A stretch of 64,000 nucleotides of DNA from Bin87 sp963666865. Lineage in GTDB: Bacteria; Chloroflexota; Dehalococcoidia; Lucifugimonadales; UBA3495. Position numbers and translations under genes: made by a program. Under the pieces are notes generated by a model that had not been told where the DNA came from, did no database searches, and was given only the letters and a program-made list of their open reading frames with translations. Positions 17,148 to 25,730 of the stretch are shown here, piece by piece (position 1 is the first letter of the stretch; every line of letters begins with the position of its first letter). The DNA is taken from contig OY763072.1 of the NCBI GenBank assembly GCA_963666865.1, positions 3,472,001 through 3,536,000 of the forward strand. Reading direction: 5' to 3'.

Positions 17148-17155
<8 letters not shown>
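16883..17155 (-). CDS. small two-helix membrane protein
   Basis: A 90-residue protein with two predicted membrane helices (about residues 30-47 and 60-85). It is not recognised. It overlaps the end of panB by eight bases and the start of the next small gene by seven, so it is translated from the panB message. Confidence 0.55.
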
Positions 17156-17981
<826 letters not shown>

Positions 17982-18057
17982 GATGGGTGGATTGTAGCAG
18001 TCTGGGGCGGTGGCGGCGACTGGATGAACTCTGGAGTGCGGCGCGAGCGTGGAATAC

Positions 18058-18486
18058 TTAATTCAACTCGCAATATCTGCGGGCGGGCTTTGCGTCCAGG
18101 TCGGCCAGCGCTTCACGAATGAAACCGTCCGGCAACTGACGCGCCGTAGAATACCGGGCGCGCCGACGCTCGCCGTCGATGGTGATAAAGCACGCCGCCT
18201 CGCCAGCGGAGCCACACAGCACTACCACTCCTCGGTTGTTGGGACCGCGAGCGTCAATGGCAACGTAGCCGCCAGGGGCCGGATAAACTCCGTAGCGCCG
18301 CGGTGAAATGGCGTACATCGCTTCCAGCAAGCGCGCGGCATTGACGGATGCAATCTCCGAGGGGACGTCGATCTCGTCCTCTGCCGCATAATCCGACACC
18401 TCGGCCAGCTCTTGCAAGGCAGCTTCCAGGTCGGCGGCGGTTGAGGTAGCCACCGGCCCGCTATCCTGCGGCGTGCTATGTTCCAT
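18058..18486 (-). CDS. hypothetical protein
   Basis: A 142-residue protein, not recognised. The N-terminal 45 residues are acidic and probably helical; the C-terminal part looks like a small mixed alpha/beta domain ('RRYGVYPAPGGYVAIDARGPNNRGVVVLCGSAGEAACFI' in pattern). AGAGGAAC precedes the ATG, supporting a real gene. It lies alone between panB and the second restriction-modification locus, on the opposite strand to the latter. Confidence 0.55.
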   Translation of the reverse strand: MEHSTPQDSGPVATSTAADLEAALQELAEVSDYAAEDEIDVPSEIASVNAARLLEAMYAISPRRYGVYPAPGGYVAIDARGPNNRGVVVLCGSAGEAACFITIDGERRRARYSTARQLPDGFIREALADLDAKPARRYCELN

Positions 18487-18669
18487 GATGCGATGTTCCT
18501 CTTGCGTGTCCGGTTAGGGCGGTCCGGTCATGCTGCGAGTCTAGCATAACCCCGCACGACGGTAGGGCGCCGACTGGCGAAACCGAAATTGATGACAGCC
18601 GCCCGTTACGCGCTACAAATTCAATGGTGTAGAATGCGCCCGCACTGCAAGCAGGGAGGATTATCTGCC

Positions 18670-19083
18670 ATGCCAACATATGACCATTGGTCTGACCTGA
18701 CTACCACCGAGATTATCAAAGAAGCGGCGCAATTCTGCTATGGCGAGATCCCGTTCAGGGACGACTTGGTGGAATTGCCCAAGGGTATGGATGTCTGGAC
18801 TGCGGTGATGCAGTTCGACGAACCTTGGGCGTATATGTGGAACGCAGATTCAGCCTTGCGGATGTTGACAGATCTGTCCAACAAACGATCCGAACTGCGG
18901 GTTATGCTGGACAGCGCTACCGTCGAGTACCACGATGGTGATACTGAGATTTGGTTCACCAAAACGTGGAACTTCCCCGATGGCACTGAATTGCAGATGA
19001 TCGTTCCGCGGCGTACCGGCCCAATCGGGTATTGCACCGGACATGACCCGATAAACATTTTGGCTACGCACGAACGTATCTGA
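18670..19083 (+). CDS. hypothetical protein upstream of the second restriction-modification pair
   Basis: A 137-residue protein of unknown function with many Trp and acidic residues ('WAYMWNADSALRMLTDLS', 'EIWFTKTWNFPDGTELQMIVPRR'). GGGAGGA precedes the ATG at 18670, so the gene is probably real. It ends 35 bases before the methylase gene on the same strand and may belong to the same operon. Confidence 0.55.
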   Translation: MPTYDHWSDLTTTEIIKEAAQFCYGEIPFRDDLVELPKGMDVWTAVMQFDEPWAYMWNADSALRMLTDLSNKRSELRVMLDSATVEYHDGDTEIWFTKTWNFPDGTELQMIVPRRTGPIGYCTGHDPINILATHERI

Positions 19084-19118
19084 CTCAAGCCGTAGCTCGC
19101 AACCAGGCGGAGGCACCG

Positions 19119-20294
19119 ATGACAACAGAAAAATACCGGCGCATCACATTCACTCCGCCCGATGCGCTGGACGCCAACGCGGATGCAGCTGTGGCCGCAT
19201 TAAACAGCCGGTTCAACCCGGAGGACTTTCACGTCCTTTGTGGCGACGACGGGTTGGAGGTTTGGCTGCGGCAGGTCAATGTGGGCGAGTTGTCCGACGC
19301 AGTAACCAGCATTGCCGGAGAGTACGGCAACGCCGGGGCAATGGCGCAGATACTACAGTCGGTGGAGAACATCCGCAGCTATGGCGTCAATGGCAACAAG
19401 CGGTTGTACGTGGGCTATAACGACGAGCGCAAAGTCGTTGGGCGCAAAGAAAAGGAACTACGTCGCGGCAAGCATTTCTACGCCAACGACCACGGATTCG
19501 GCCGCATAGACAATCCGATGCCGGCAGCGTTCACGGACCAAATCGTTTGCGGGGACAGCCAAGAGGTACTGAAACAACTGCCGGACAACTGCGTCGATTT
19601 GGTGTTCACCTCACCGCCCTACAACTTCGGGCTGGGCTACGAGCAATCCGATGCTGACGCCAATGGAGACGCCGCTGACTGGGAATCCTACTTCGCCAAG
19701 CTGTTCGCCGTGTTTGACGAGTGCATCCGGGTGCTCAAGTTCGGCGGGCGCATCGTTGTTAACTTACAGCCGTTGTTCTCGGATTACATTCCCAGCCATC
19801 ACATCGTCTCCAACTACTTTATGGAGAAACGGCTGATCTGGAAAGGCGAAATTCTGTGGGAAAAGAACAACTACAACTGCAAGTACACCGCGTGGGGCAG
19901 TTGGAAAAGCCCATCCAGTCCTTACCTGAAGTACACATGGGAGTTCCTGGAAGTATTTTGCAAAGGTAACTTGAAGAAGCCCGGCAAATCCGCCAATGCC
20001 GACATCGACGCCGAATCGTTCAAGGAGTGGGTCATGGCAAGGTGGTCAATTGCCCCGGAACGGCGGATGCGAGAGTTCGGTCATCCGTCAATGTTCCCGG
20101 AGGAACTAGCCCGGCGCGTGATGCTCCTGTTCAGTTTCCGCGGCGATACGGTGCTGGACCCGTTTAACGGGGTTGGCACGACGGCCGTTGCTGCACGGCG
20201 CAATGGGCGCAAATTTTTGGGCATTGACATTGCGCCGGAATACTGCGCCACCGCAGAGACCAGACTTGCCAGCACGCAGTTGAGAGGGTTGTAG
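19119..20294 (+). CDS. type II DNA methyltransferase, N4-cytosine type (second system)
   Basis: A 391-residue beta-class methylase: catalytic TSPPYN at 164-169 and AdoMet-binding DPFNGVGT at 347-354. About 140 residues precede the catalytic part, an extension not seen in the first system and possibly for target recognition or dimerisation. The S-P-P-Y form suggests N4-cytosine methylation. It ends 2 bases before the start of the endonuclease gene, so the pair is translationally linked. Confidence 0.85.
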   Translation: MTTEKYRRITFTPPDALDANADAAVAALNSRFNPEDFHVLCGDDGLEVWLRQVNVGELSDAVTSIAGEYGNAGAMAQILQSVENIRSYGVNGNKRLYVGYNDERKVVGRKEKELRRGKHFYANDHGFGRIDNPMPAAFTDQIVCGDSQEVLKQLPDNCVDLVFTSPPYNFGLGYEQSDADANGDAADWESYFAKLFAVFDECIRVLKFGGRIVVNLQPLFSDYIPSHHIVSNYFMEKRLIWKGEILWEKNNYNCKYTAWGSWKSPSSPYLKYTWEFLEVFCKGNLKKPGKSANADIDAESFKEWVMARWSIAPERRMREFGHPSMFPEELARRVMLLFSFRGDTVLDPFNGVGTTAVAARRNGRKFLGIDIAPEYCATAETRLASTQLRGL

Positions 20295-20296
20295 CA

Positions 20297-21016
20297 ATGA
20301 CGACGCCAGACGCGCCGGCGACCAGGCAAGAGCTAATCCGCTCGTACAACCTGCTGGTTGGCGGTATCGAGGAAGAGGCCCGCGACGATGAGGATAGAGC
20401 GTATGGCGGCGTGATACGCGCTGCCAAAGGCAAGCTTGTTGAAGGAATGGCTCCGCACATCATCCGATTGGCTTGGGCAGACTGCGGCGGTGAAGCCGGC
20501 CGGCTGTCCTTTGGTGACGTCAAACGATACCAAGTGCCCGTCCAAAGGGGCTATGTTGACCGCCTGCCGGACGAAATCCGGGATTACATCAACGCCCGGC
20601 TGGACCAGCATTTTTACCGAGCGCAGGTTGACCAGCACGTTTTTGTGGACGGGGAATTTGCAATCGGAGTGGAGTGCAAGTCTTACACAGAGAATGCGAT
20701 GCTGAAGCGGATTTTAGTGGACTTTCGTTTGCTGAAGTCCCTGCATCCCAATTTGGTGTGCTGCTTGCTCCAATTGGAAAGCCAACTTGGCGGTGGGTAC
20801 TCCGAACCACTGGCAGACCCGCAAGTTGGCAGCCCCAGCACCCACACGCTGATGTCGTATTTCCCGGAGGTTGACCTGAACATAATCACCCTGCTGGAAG
20901 GTGAGCGGAAAATCGACCGTCCCATCCACAGAACGGAATACTTCAAGGAACTAACCCCTGAGATTTTGGAAAATGCTATATCGAGTTTCTCCCAATTGCT
21001 CGCGCCATACGTCTAG
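20297..21016 (+). CDS. probable type II restriction endonuclease (second system)
   Basis: A 239-residue protein. A PD-(D/E)XK active site is visible as D118 ... E126-x-K128 in 'FVDGEFAIGVECKSY', with a strand pattern typical of these nucleases. I do not recognise the specificity family. Position directly after a methylase, in the same operon, makes restriction endonuclease the natural reading. The N-terminal 60 residues are helical and may contact DNA. Confidence 0.75.
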   Translation: MTTPDAPATRQELIRSYNLLVGGIEEEARDDEDRAYGGVIRAAKGKLVEGMAPHIIRLAWADCGGEAGRLSFGDVKRYQVPVQRGYVDRLPDEIRDYINARLDQHFYRAQVDQHVFVDGEFAIGVECKSYTENAMLKRILVDFRLLKSLHPNLVCCLLQLESQLGGGYSEPLADPQVGSPSTHTLMSYFPEVDLNIITLLEGERKIDRPIHRTEYFKELTPEILENAISSFSQLLAPYV

Positions 21017-21099
21017 CGTTTTTGCTCCATCAGACGACGCATGGAAATCACCTAAAACGAAACACTGCCGTCTGTGTGTTGCTATCAAATTTGCGAACC

Positions 21100-21573
21100 T
21101 CACGTCCGTTGTAGTGGGATATACGTGGGGATGACAAAAGTCGCCCCTAGTAGGCCGTCTTCGCCATCTTCTCCAGGCAAAATCTCCCCAGCACCGCCGC
21201 CGCCGCCCCCTCCGGGGCCAATCTCGACAATGGTAGCTGTCGGTGTATTGTACGGCCAATTGCATTTATGTATGCCGGGAGTTGTGAAAAGCAAAGGTTC
21301 ATGCTCCGTACCTTTGTGGCTCTCCGCATACATTTCGAAGGCTTTGATAATAGGAATATTTTCGCGCCCGCCGCCAGCGCCTCCTCGGTGAACAAAGGGG
21401 TCCTGAACATCGTCGAATTGCTCACCGGGAGGGCCACCTGCACCGCCCTTACCCGGTGAGCCAACCGCTACCTCAATCTCGCAGCCTCGGTACAATCCGT
21501 TCATGTAGGACACCTGAACTTGCCCAGGATTGCCGGGGCGTCCGTAAGTTGAAGATAGCACTGTAGTAACCAT
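21100..21573 (-). CDS. glycine-rich hypothetical protein
   Basis: A 157-residue protein with Gly-rich stretches (a run of seven Gly near residue 125 and 'GKGGAGGPPGEQ' earlier). The C-terminal 'EDGEDGLLGATFVIPTYIPL' is followed by the end. Similar Gly-rich modules occur in phage tail and surface proteins, but no family is assigned. It is convergent with the second endonuclease gene. Confidence 0.45.
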   Translation of the reverse strand: MVTTVLSSTYGRPGNPGQVQVSYMNGLYRGCEIEVAVGSPGKGGAGGPPGEQFDDVQDPFVHRGGAGGGRENIPIIKAFEMYAESHKGTEHEPLLFTTPGIHKCNWPYNTPTATIVEIGPGGGGGGGAGEILPGEDGEDGLLGATFVIPTYIPLQRT

Positions 21574-21658
21574 CTGTATCGTCTCCTTGTCATCAAACGC
21601 TCTGCGCCCGCCGGGGGCAGTTATTCATCAGGTCAGGGATTCCATTATAAACCGTCCT

Positions 21659-22555
21659 TCACTCGTTGGCAGTCGTGATCAGCGCGTCTAACATCGCCAG
21701 CTCCGCCTCCCCCACTCCCTTCCCCCGGGCCAACGGCAGCGAGGCCAGCGTCAGCTCCCGGTACAGGGGAACCAAATGCGGCGCGTGGCGCGACAGGGCG
21801 TCGAGGTGGGCGGCTATGGTTGCGGCGTCGCCGCGCACCGCCGGGCCGGTTACGGCGTTGGCGGGGCCAGCGGCGGCAATGGCTTCGATGGTGGCGCGGG
21901 CAAGGGGTAGGGCCGCGCGGATACCGTCATCGGCGCTGAAGCCCATCTGAGTCCAGAGGTTCACGGCAGCGTCGAGGAGGGTGGCGACGTAGCCGCAGCT
22001 CAGGACGGCGCTGGCGTGGTACAACGGGCGCAGCTCGTCGGGGATGGTGACGGCGCTGCCACCCAGAGATTCGGCAAGGGACGGCAGGTAGTCGGCGAGC
22101 CAACCGGTGGCGGATACGGCGAAGGTAACGCCGGAGAGGCGGCGGGCGGCCTCGGCCGGCTCGCTGAGGGCAGCGAAGGTTTGGAAGGGGTGCATCGCGC
22201 CTACCTCTGCCCCCGCGGAGGCGGCTGGCGTTAGCAGTTCGGTTGACGCCGCGCCGCAGCAGTGGACGACGCCCTGTCCAGCCCGCCAAGTGACTGCGGC
22301 GGCCACCTCCGCGATGGCAGCGTCCGGCGTGGTGATGAACACCAGATCGCAGGCGTCGGCTACTTCCTGTGCGGTATCCAGGGCGGTGCAATCGTGAATG
22401 CGCTCTGCTAGCCACTCTGCGCTTGCCCAGGTGCGGCTGGATACCGCGACTACGCTGTATCCCACCGCGTCCAACGCTAGCGCCAGCCCGCGCCCCAGCG
22501 TACCGATGCCTACGAAACCGATGCTGATGTTGTCGGCGTCTGTTGACATTAGCAT
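21659..22555 (-). CDS. Rossmann-like / DUF2520 domain protein
   Basis: A 298-residue protein. The N-terminal half is an NAD(P)-binding fold ('IGFVGIGTLGRGLALALDAVGY', 'VFITTPDAAI'). The C-terminal half matches DUF2520 ('HPFQTFA', 'YHASAVLSCGYVATLLDAA', 'GPAVRGDAATIAAHLDAL'). The family looks like beta-hydroxyacid dehydrogenases of unknown substrate, sometimes near pantothenate genes. The start may instead be the ATG at 22549. Confidence 0.82.
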   Translation of the reverse strand: MLMSTDADNISIGFVGIGTLGRGLALALDAVGYSVVAVSSRTWASAEWLAERIHDCTALDTAQEVADACDLVFITTPDAAIAEVAAAVTWRAGQGVVHCCGAASTELLTPAASAGAEVGAMHPFQTFAALSEPAEAARRLSGVTFAVSATGWLADYLPSLAESLGGSAVTIPDELRPLYHASAVLSCGYVATLLDAAVNLWTQMGFSADDGIRAALPLARATIEAIAAAGPANAVTGPAVRGDAATIAAHLDALSRHAPHLVPLYRELTLASLPLARGKGVGEAELAMLDALITTANE

Positions 22556-22613
22556 CGTATCTTTACTGGAAGATTTAACGCAAAGACGCGAAGACGCAGA
22601 GGCGCGAAGGTTT

Positions 22614-22640
22614 CTGGATTCCCGCTTTCGCGGGAATGAC
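22614..22640. repeat. dispersed inverted repeat (ctggattcccgc type)
   Basis: A hairpin-forming repeat with arms 'attcccgc' and 'gcgggaat' around a tttc loop. Other copies lie at 25681, 41284, 48297 and 51210. Here it sits in the gap between the P1 peptidase end and the DUF2520 gene start. Confidence 0.8.
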
Positions 22641-22691
22641 GAGTGAGGCGGCGGGAATAGCGAATGAGGGGAGTGGGAATGATGGAAAACA

Positions 22692-23690
22692 TTACTGCAA
22701 CTCGCTTACCGCCGGCACGCCGGCCAATCCAGTGGCCGACCGCACGGCGTCGATGACGGCCAGCGCGGTAATTTGCGTTGCCGCCGCCACTATGGCCATC
22801 AGGTCCGCCGGGGCCGTGTTTTGTCCCGTCGCCAGGCAGAACATCGTGTCGCCGTCGTTGGGCGTGTGGCAAGGGTGGATGGTCAGCCCGAGGCCGTCGT
22901 GGGCGGAGGATGCGACGAAATTGACCTGCATTTTGTCCAAGGCGGCATCGGTGGCGACGACGCCGATGGTAGTGTTGACGAGCCCGAGCTCTTGACCAAG
23001 CAACCTTTCCCCCAGGGCTTCGCCCGTCAGCACGACCTCCACCGGATCGGCCATGGTTCCATCGTGCCGTCGGGGGCCGGCGATGAGACTACCGTCACGG
23101 TGATCGCGGACGCCGCCCCAGGCGTTGACGGCCACCGCGGCGCCCACCGATACGCCGTCGGCCAGCACGCAGCGGGCCGACCCGATACCACCCTTGACCG
23201 CGCCGGCTATTCCAAAGGCCTTGGCTACCGTAGCTCCCGTCCCGGCGCCTACCGAGCCGCAAGGTAGGGGCGAATAATTATTCGCCCCTACGCAAGCCGC
23301 ATATCCCGCCGCCGCGTCGGGGCGCACGTCGGACTTGCCCACGCCCAGGTCATAGAGAATAGCCGCCGGCACAATGGGTACGTAGCCGTGCAGCGTCTGA
23401 AAACCGATGCGCCTTTCCTCCAGCCACCGCTGGACGCCGCCGGCGGTCGCCAGGCCGAAGGCGCTGCCGCCGCTCAATACGATGGCGTGGACGCGGTCAA
23501 CACGGCGGATGGGGTCCAACAGGTCAGTTTCGTGGGTGCCTGGGGAGCCGCCGCGCACGGCCACGCCGCCGACCGCGCCATCGCCGCACAGTATGGCGGT
23601 GCAGCCGGTGGCGGCGTCGGCATCCGTCCAATGGCCGGCGGAGATGCCCGGCACATCGGCAATTGTGCCGTCATAAACAACCTGGTTCAT
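22692..23690 (-). CDS. P1-family (DmpA-like, S58) aminopeptidase with an in-frame palindromic repeat
   Basis: A 332-residue self-processing hydrolase. Family features are 'VPGISAGHWTDADAATGCTAI', 'GGSPGTHETDLL', 'AIVLSGGSAFGLATAGGVQRWLEE', 'GSVGAGTGATVAK' and the late 'LVNTTIGVVATDA', near the autocleavage site. Residues 134-143 (VGANNYSPLP) are translated from the 28-bp palindrome at 23264-23291, inserted in frame in a loop just before GSVGAGTG. The start ATG overlaps the sbcD-like stop by four bases (ATGA). Confidence 0.9.
   Translation of the reverse strand: MNQVVYDGTIADVPGISAGHWTDADAATGCTAILCGDGAVGGVAVRGGSPGTHETDLLDPIRRVDRVHAIVLSGGSAFGLATAGGVQRWLEERRIGFQTLHGYVPIVPAAILYDLGVGKSDVRPDAAAGYAACVGANNYSPLPCGSVGAGTGATVAKAFGIAGAVKGGIGSARCVLADGVSVGAAVAVNAWGGVRDHRDGSLIAGPRRHDGTMADPVEVVLTGEALGERLLGQELGLVNTTIGVVATDAALDKMQVNFVASSAHDGLGLTIHPCHTPNDGDTMFCLATGQNTAPADLMAIVAAATQITALAVIDAVRSATGLAGVPAVSELQ
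23264..23291. repeat. 28-bp palindrome inside the P1 peptidase gene
   Basis: A perfect palindrome with arms gtaggggcgaata and tattcgcccctac. Unlike the other copies it lies within a coding sequence, in frame, adding residues VGANNYSPLP to the peptidase. Confidence 0.9.
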
Positions 23691-24943
23691 GATGATACGG
23701 TTTCGCCATCAACCGAGGCCAAGAGCGCCTCGGCGCGTTCCAAGAGTACGTCCCGGCGTTCGGGACTTATGCCCCGGCTTTCCAGGTACAGGCGCAGGGC
23801 GGCCAGGGGCTGAAGATCAGACGGCTCGGCGGTTGGCCGGCGCCGGGCTTCGTCGGTGATGTCGCGGGTGATGCTGGCGACGTAGTGGGCGGATGACAAA
23901 GCCGGCCGCAGGTCGGTATCGCGGATGCGAGACGATTGCTCGGCGGAGAGCTTGAGCCGCAGCCGGGCGATGGCTCCGGCCACCGGGCGACGGGCGATGG
24001 CGCGAGCCACGAAATCGGTGGGGTTGGGTTCGTTGTCCGGGACGGCAGCGTCAATGGTGACGAATGGTCGCGCTACAATTCGCTGGAATTGGAAATCGGT
24101 CAATCGCTTGCCCTGGGGGGCTTTCGGGTCGATGTCCACCACGCAGAACCCCTTTTCGTCGTCCTCCTCGGAAAAATCGACCCGCTGCAGGCTGCCCGAA
24201 TAGGCTACCGCCGGCCCGTCTCCACCCGGCGGGCGCAACACCTGGTGCTTGTGTATATGGCCCAGGGCGACGTATTCCAGCTGCGGTTGCTGCACTGCGC
24301 TGACGTTGAGCACGTGGTCGTTGCCCAGCATCATGGACCGTTCCGTGCCGGTGGTGGCGCCGTTGACAGTTACGTGACCGGCAAGAATCGCGGGGATGTC
24401 GGGGTCAAGCATCTGGGCCTGCTGAGTGATGGTCTGGGTCATGCGGCGCTCCAGTTCCTGGCGGATTTCCTCGATGCTCAGGCCGCGGGAATCGTCGCGG
24501 GCCAGCATCGCGCCCCGGGAGGGCCAGGGGACGGCGAGCACCTGTATGCGGCCGGCCGGTGTCGGCACCGGATAGCAAATGGGCCGCGCGCCAACGTACA
24601 CGTTGGGGACCTGAAGGGTGGAGAAAATTTCCACGGCGTGGGCGCGGCTGGCGGCGGCGGGCAGGTCGTGGTTGCCCGGCAGCAGGAAGGTGGGGATGCC
24701 GGCGTTGGACAAACGCAGCAGGCGGCGAGCAAACTCCCGCTGGTGGGTTTGCGACGGGTCGCGGCCCTTGTAGGCGTCTCCCGCCAGCAACACGAGGTCA
24801 ACGCCGTTGTCCAGCGCATACTCGATCAGTTCGTCCAGCGCGTCCAGGAAATCACCCAGCCGGGTGGAAAGCCCGGTGTTGGGATCGGTGCGCCCGTAGT
24901 TTTCGACGCCGATGTGGAGGTCGGAGAAGTGCAGGATCCTCAT
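23687..24943 (-). CDS. sbcD: SbcD/Mre11-like DNA repair exonuclease
   Basis: A 418-residue metallophosphoesterase. All metal motifs are present: 'LHFSDLHIG', 'VLLAGDAYKGRDPS', 'LLPGNHDLP', 'AILAGHVTV' and 'VALGHIHKHQ'. The protein acts with a SbcC/Rad50-type ATPase on DNA ends and hairpins; no such partner is adjacent here. The C-terminal 90 residues form a helical extension. ATG at 24943 is chosen because the motif begins directly after it. It is flanked by the uracil-DNA glycosylase upstream, so this is a small repair operon. Confidence 0.88.
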   Translation of the reverse strand: MRILHFSDLHIGVENYGRTDPNTGLSTRLGDFLDALDELIEYALDNGVDLVLLAGDAYKGRDPSQTHQREFARRLLRLSNAGIPTFLLPGNHDLPAAASRAHAVEIFSTLQVPNVYVGARPICYPVPTPAGRIQVLAVPWPSRGAMLARDDSRGLSIEEIRQELERRMTQTITQQAQMLDPDIPAILAGHVTVNGATTGTERSMMLGNDHVLNVSAVQQPQLEYVALGHIHKHQVLRPPGGDGPAVAYSGSLQRVDFSEEDDEKGFCVVDIDPKAPQGKRLTDFQFQRIVARPFVTIDAAVPDNEPNPTDFVARAIARRPVAGAIARLRLKLSAEQSSRIRDTDLRPALSSAHYVASITRDITDEARRRPTAEPSDLQPLAALRLYLESRGISPERRDVLLERAEALLASVDGETVSS

Positions 24944-24951
24944 GCGGGCCA

Positions 24952-25677
24952 CTATACACCCTGACGATCCTCGGCACGTTGGACTGCCTCCCTCGCCCGC
25001 GTGAACACGGCGTCCAGCATCGCTTCGGTGAGCCGGCCCGTCTGGGTATTCTGCTGGCTGGGATGATAACACGCGACGAGCAACGGCCCGCCGTCGGGCA
25101 GTTGCGTTGCCACGTCGTGGCCGAAGGGCGGTTTGCGCTCCGGCGGAGTGCGTCCGGCGGCGGCCCAAGCGCGGAGAAAAGCGTCGAAGGCAATGCGTCC
25201 TAACGCCACCACCGCGTGCAGGTCGGCCAGCAGCTGGATTTCGCGGGTGATGTAGGGGCGACAGGCGGACAGCTCGTCGGGTGTGAGCTTGTTTTGTGGC
25301 GGAGCGCAGCGAGCGGCAGCGGTGATGAGCGCGCCGCGCAGTTCCAGGCCGTCGCCGGGGCGGGTTGATTCAGGCTGGTTGGCGAAACCAGCCCGGTGCA
25401 GCGCGCCGAACAGCCAGTCGCCGCTGCGGTCTCCGGTGAACATCCGGCCGGTGCGGTTGCCGCCGTGGGCGGCGGGGGCCAGACCGACGATGAGCAGGCG
25501 GGCGTCGGGATCACCGAAGGCGGCCAGCGGACGGCCCCAGTAATCCTCGTCGCGGTACATGCGGCGCTTGGCCCGGGCCGTTTCCTCCCGCCACTCAACC
25601 AGGCGGGGGCACGCGCGACAGGAGATGACCTGCTGCTGGATTTCAGCAATGGTGACGGCTTTCGTGATGTCGGGCAT
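24952..25677 (-). CDS. family 5-type uracil-DNA glycosylase
   Basis: A 241-residue protein that removes uracil (and perhaps other damaged bases) from DNA. 'IVGLAPAAHGGNRTGRMFTGD' is the water-activating loop of the UdgB/family-5 type; 'HPSQQNTQTGRLT' is the base-binding loop. Cysteines in 'CRACPRL' near the N-terminus and 'ARCAPP' are consistent with the iron-sulfur cluster of this group. The region upstream of the start is an inverted repeat (25681-25707) and no clear ribosome site is visible, so the start is less sure. Confidence 0.88.
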   Translation of the reverse strand: MPDITKAVTIAEIQQQVISCRACPRLVEWREETARAKRRMYRDEDYWGRPLAAFGDPDARLLIVGLAPAAHGGNRTGRMFTGDRSGDWLFGALHRAGFANQPESTRPGDGLELRGALITAAARCAPPQNKLTPDELSACRPYITREIQLLADLHAVVALGRIAFDAFLRAWAAAGRTPPERKPPFGHDVATQLPDGGPLLVACYHPSQQNTQTGRLTEAMLDAVFTRAREAVQRAEDRQGV

Positions 25678-25680
25678 TTT

Positions 25681-25707
25681 CTGGATTCCCGCTTTCGCGG
25701 GAATGAC
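25681..25707. repeat. dispersed inverted repeat upstream of the glycosylase gene
   Basis: A copy of the ctggattcccgc/gcgggaat hairpin, three bases upstream of the glycosylase ATG. It sits where the ribosome site should be and may alter expression. Confidence 0.8.
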
Positions 25708-25730
25708 GGTTATGGATTCACGAATGACGG

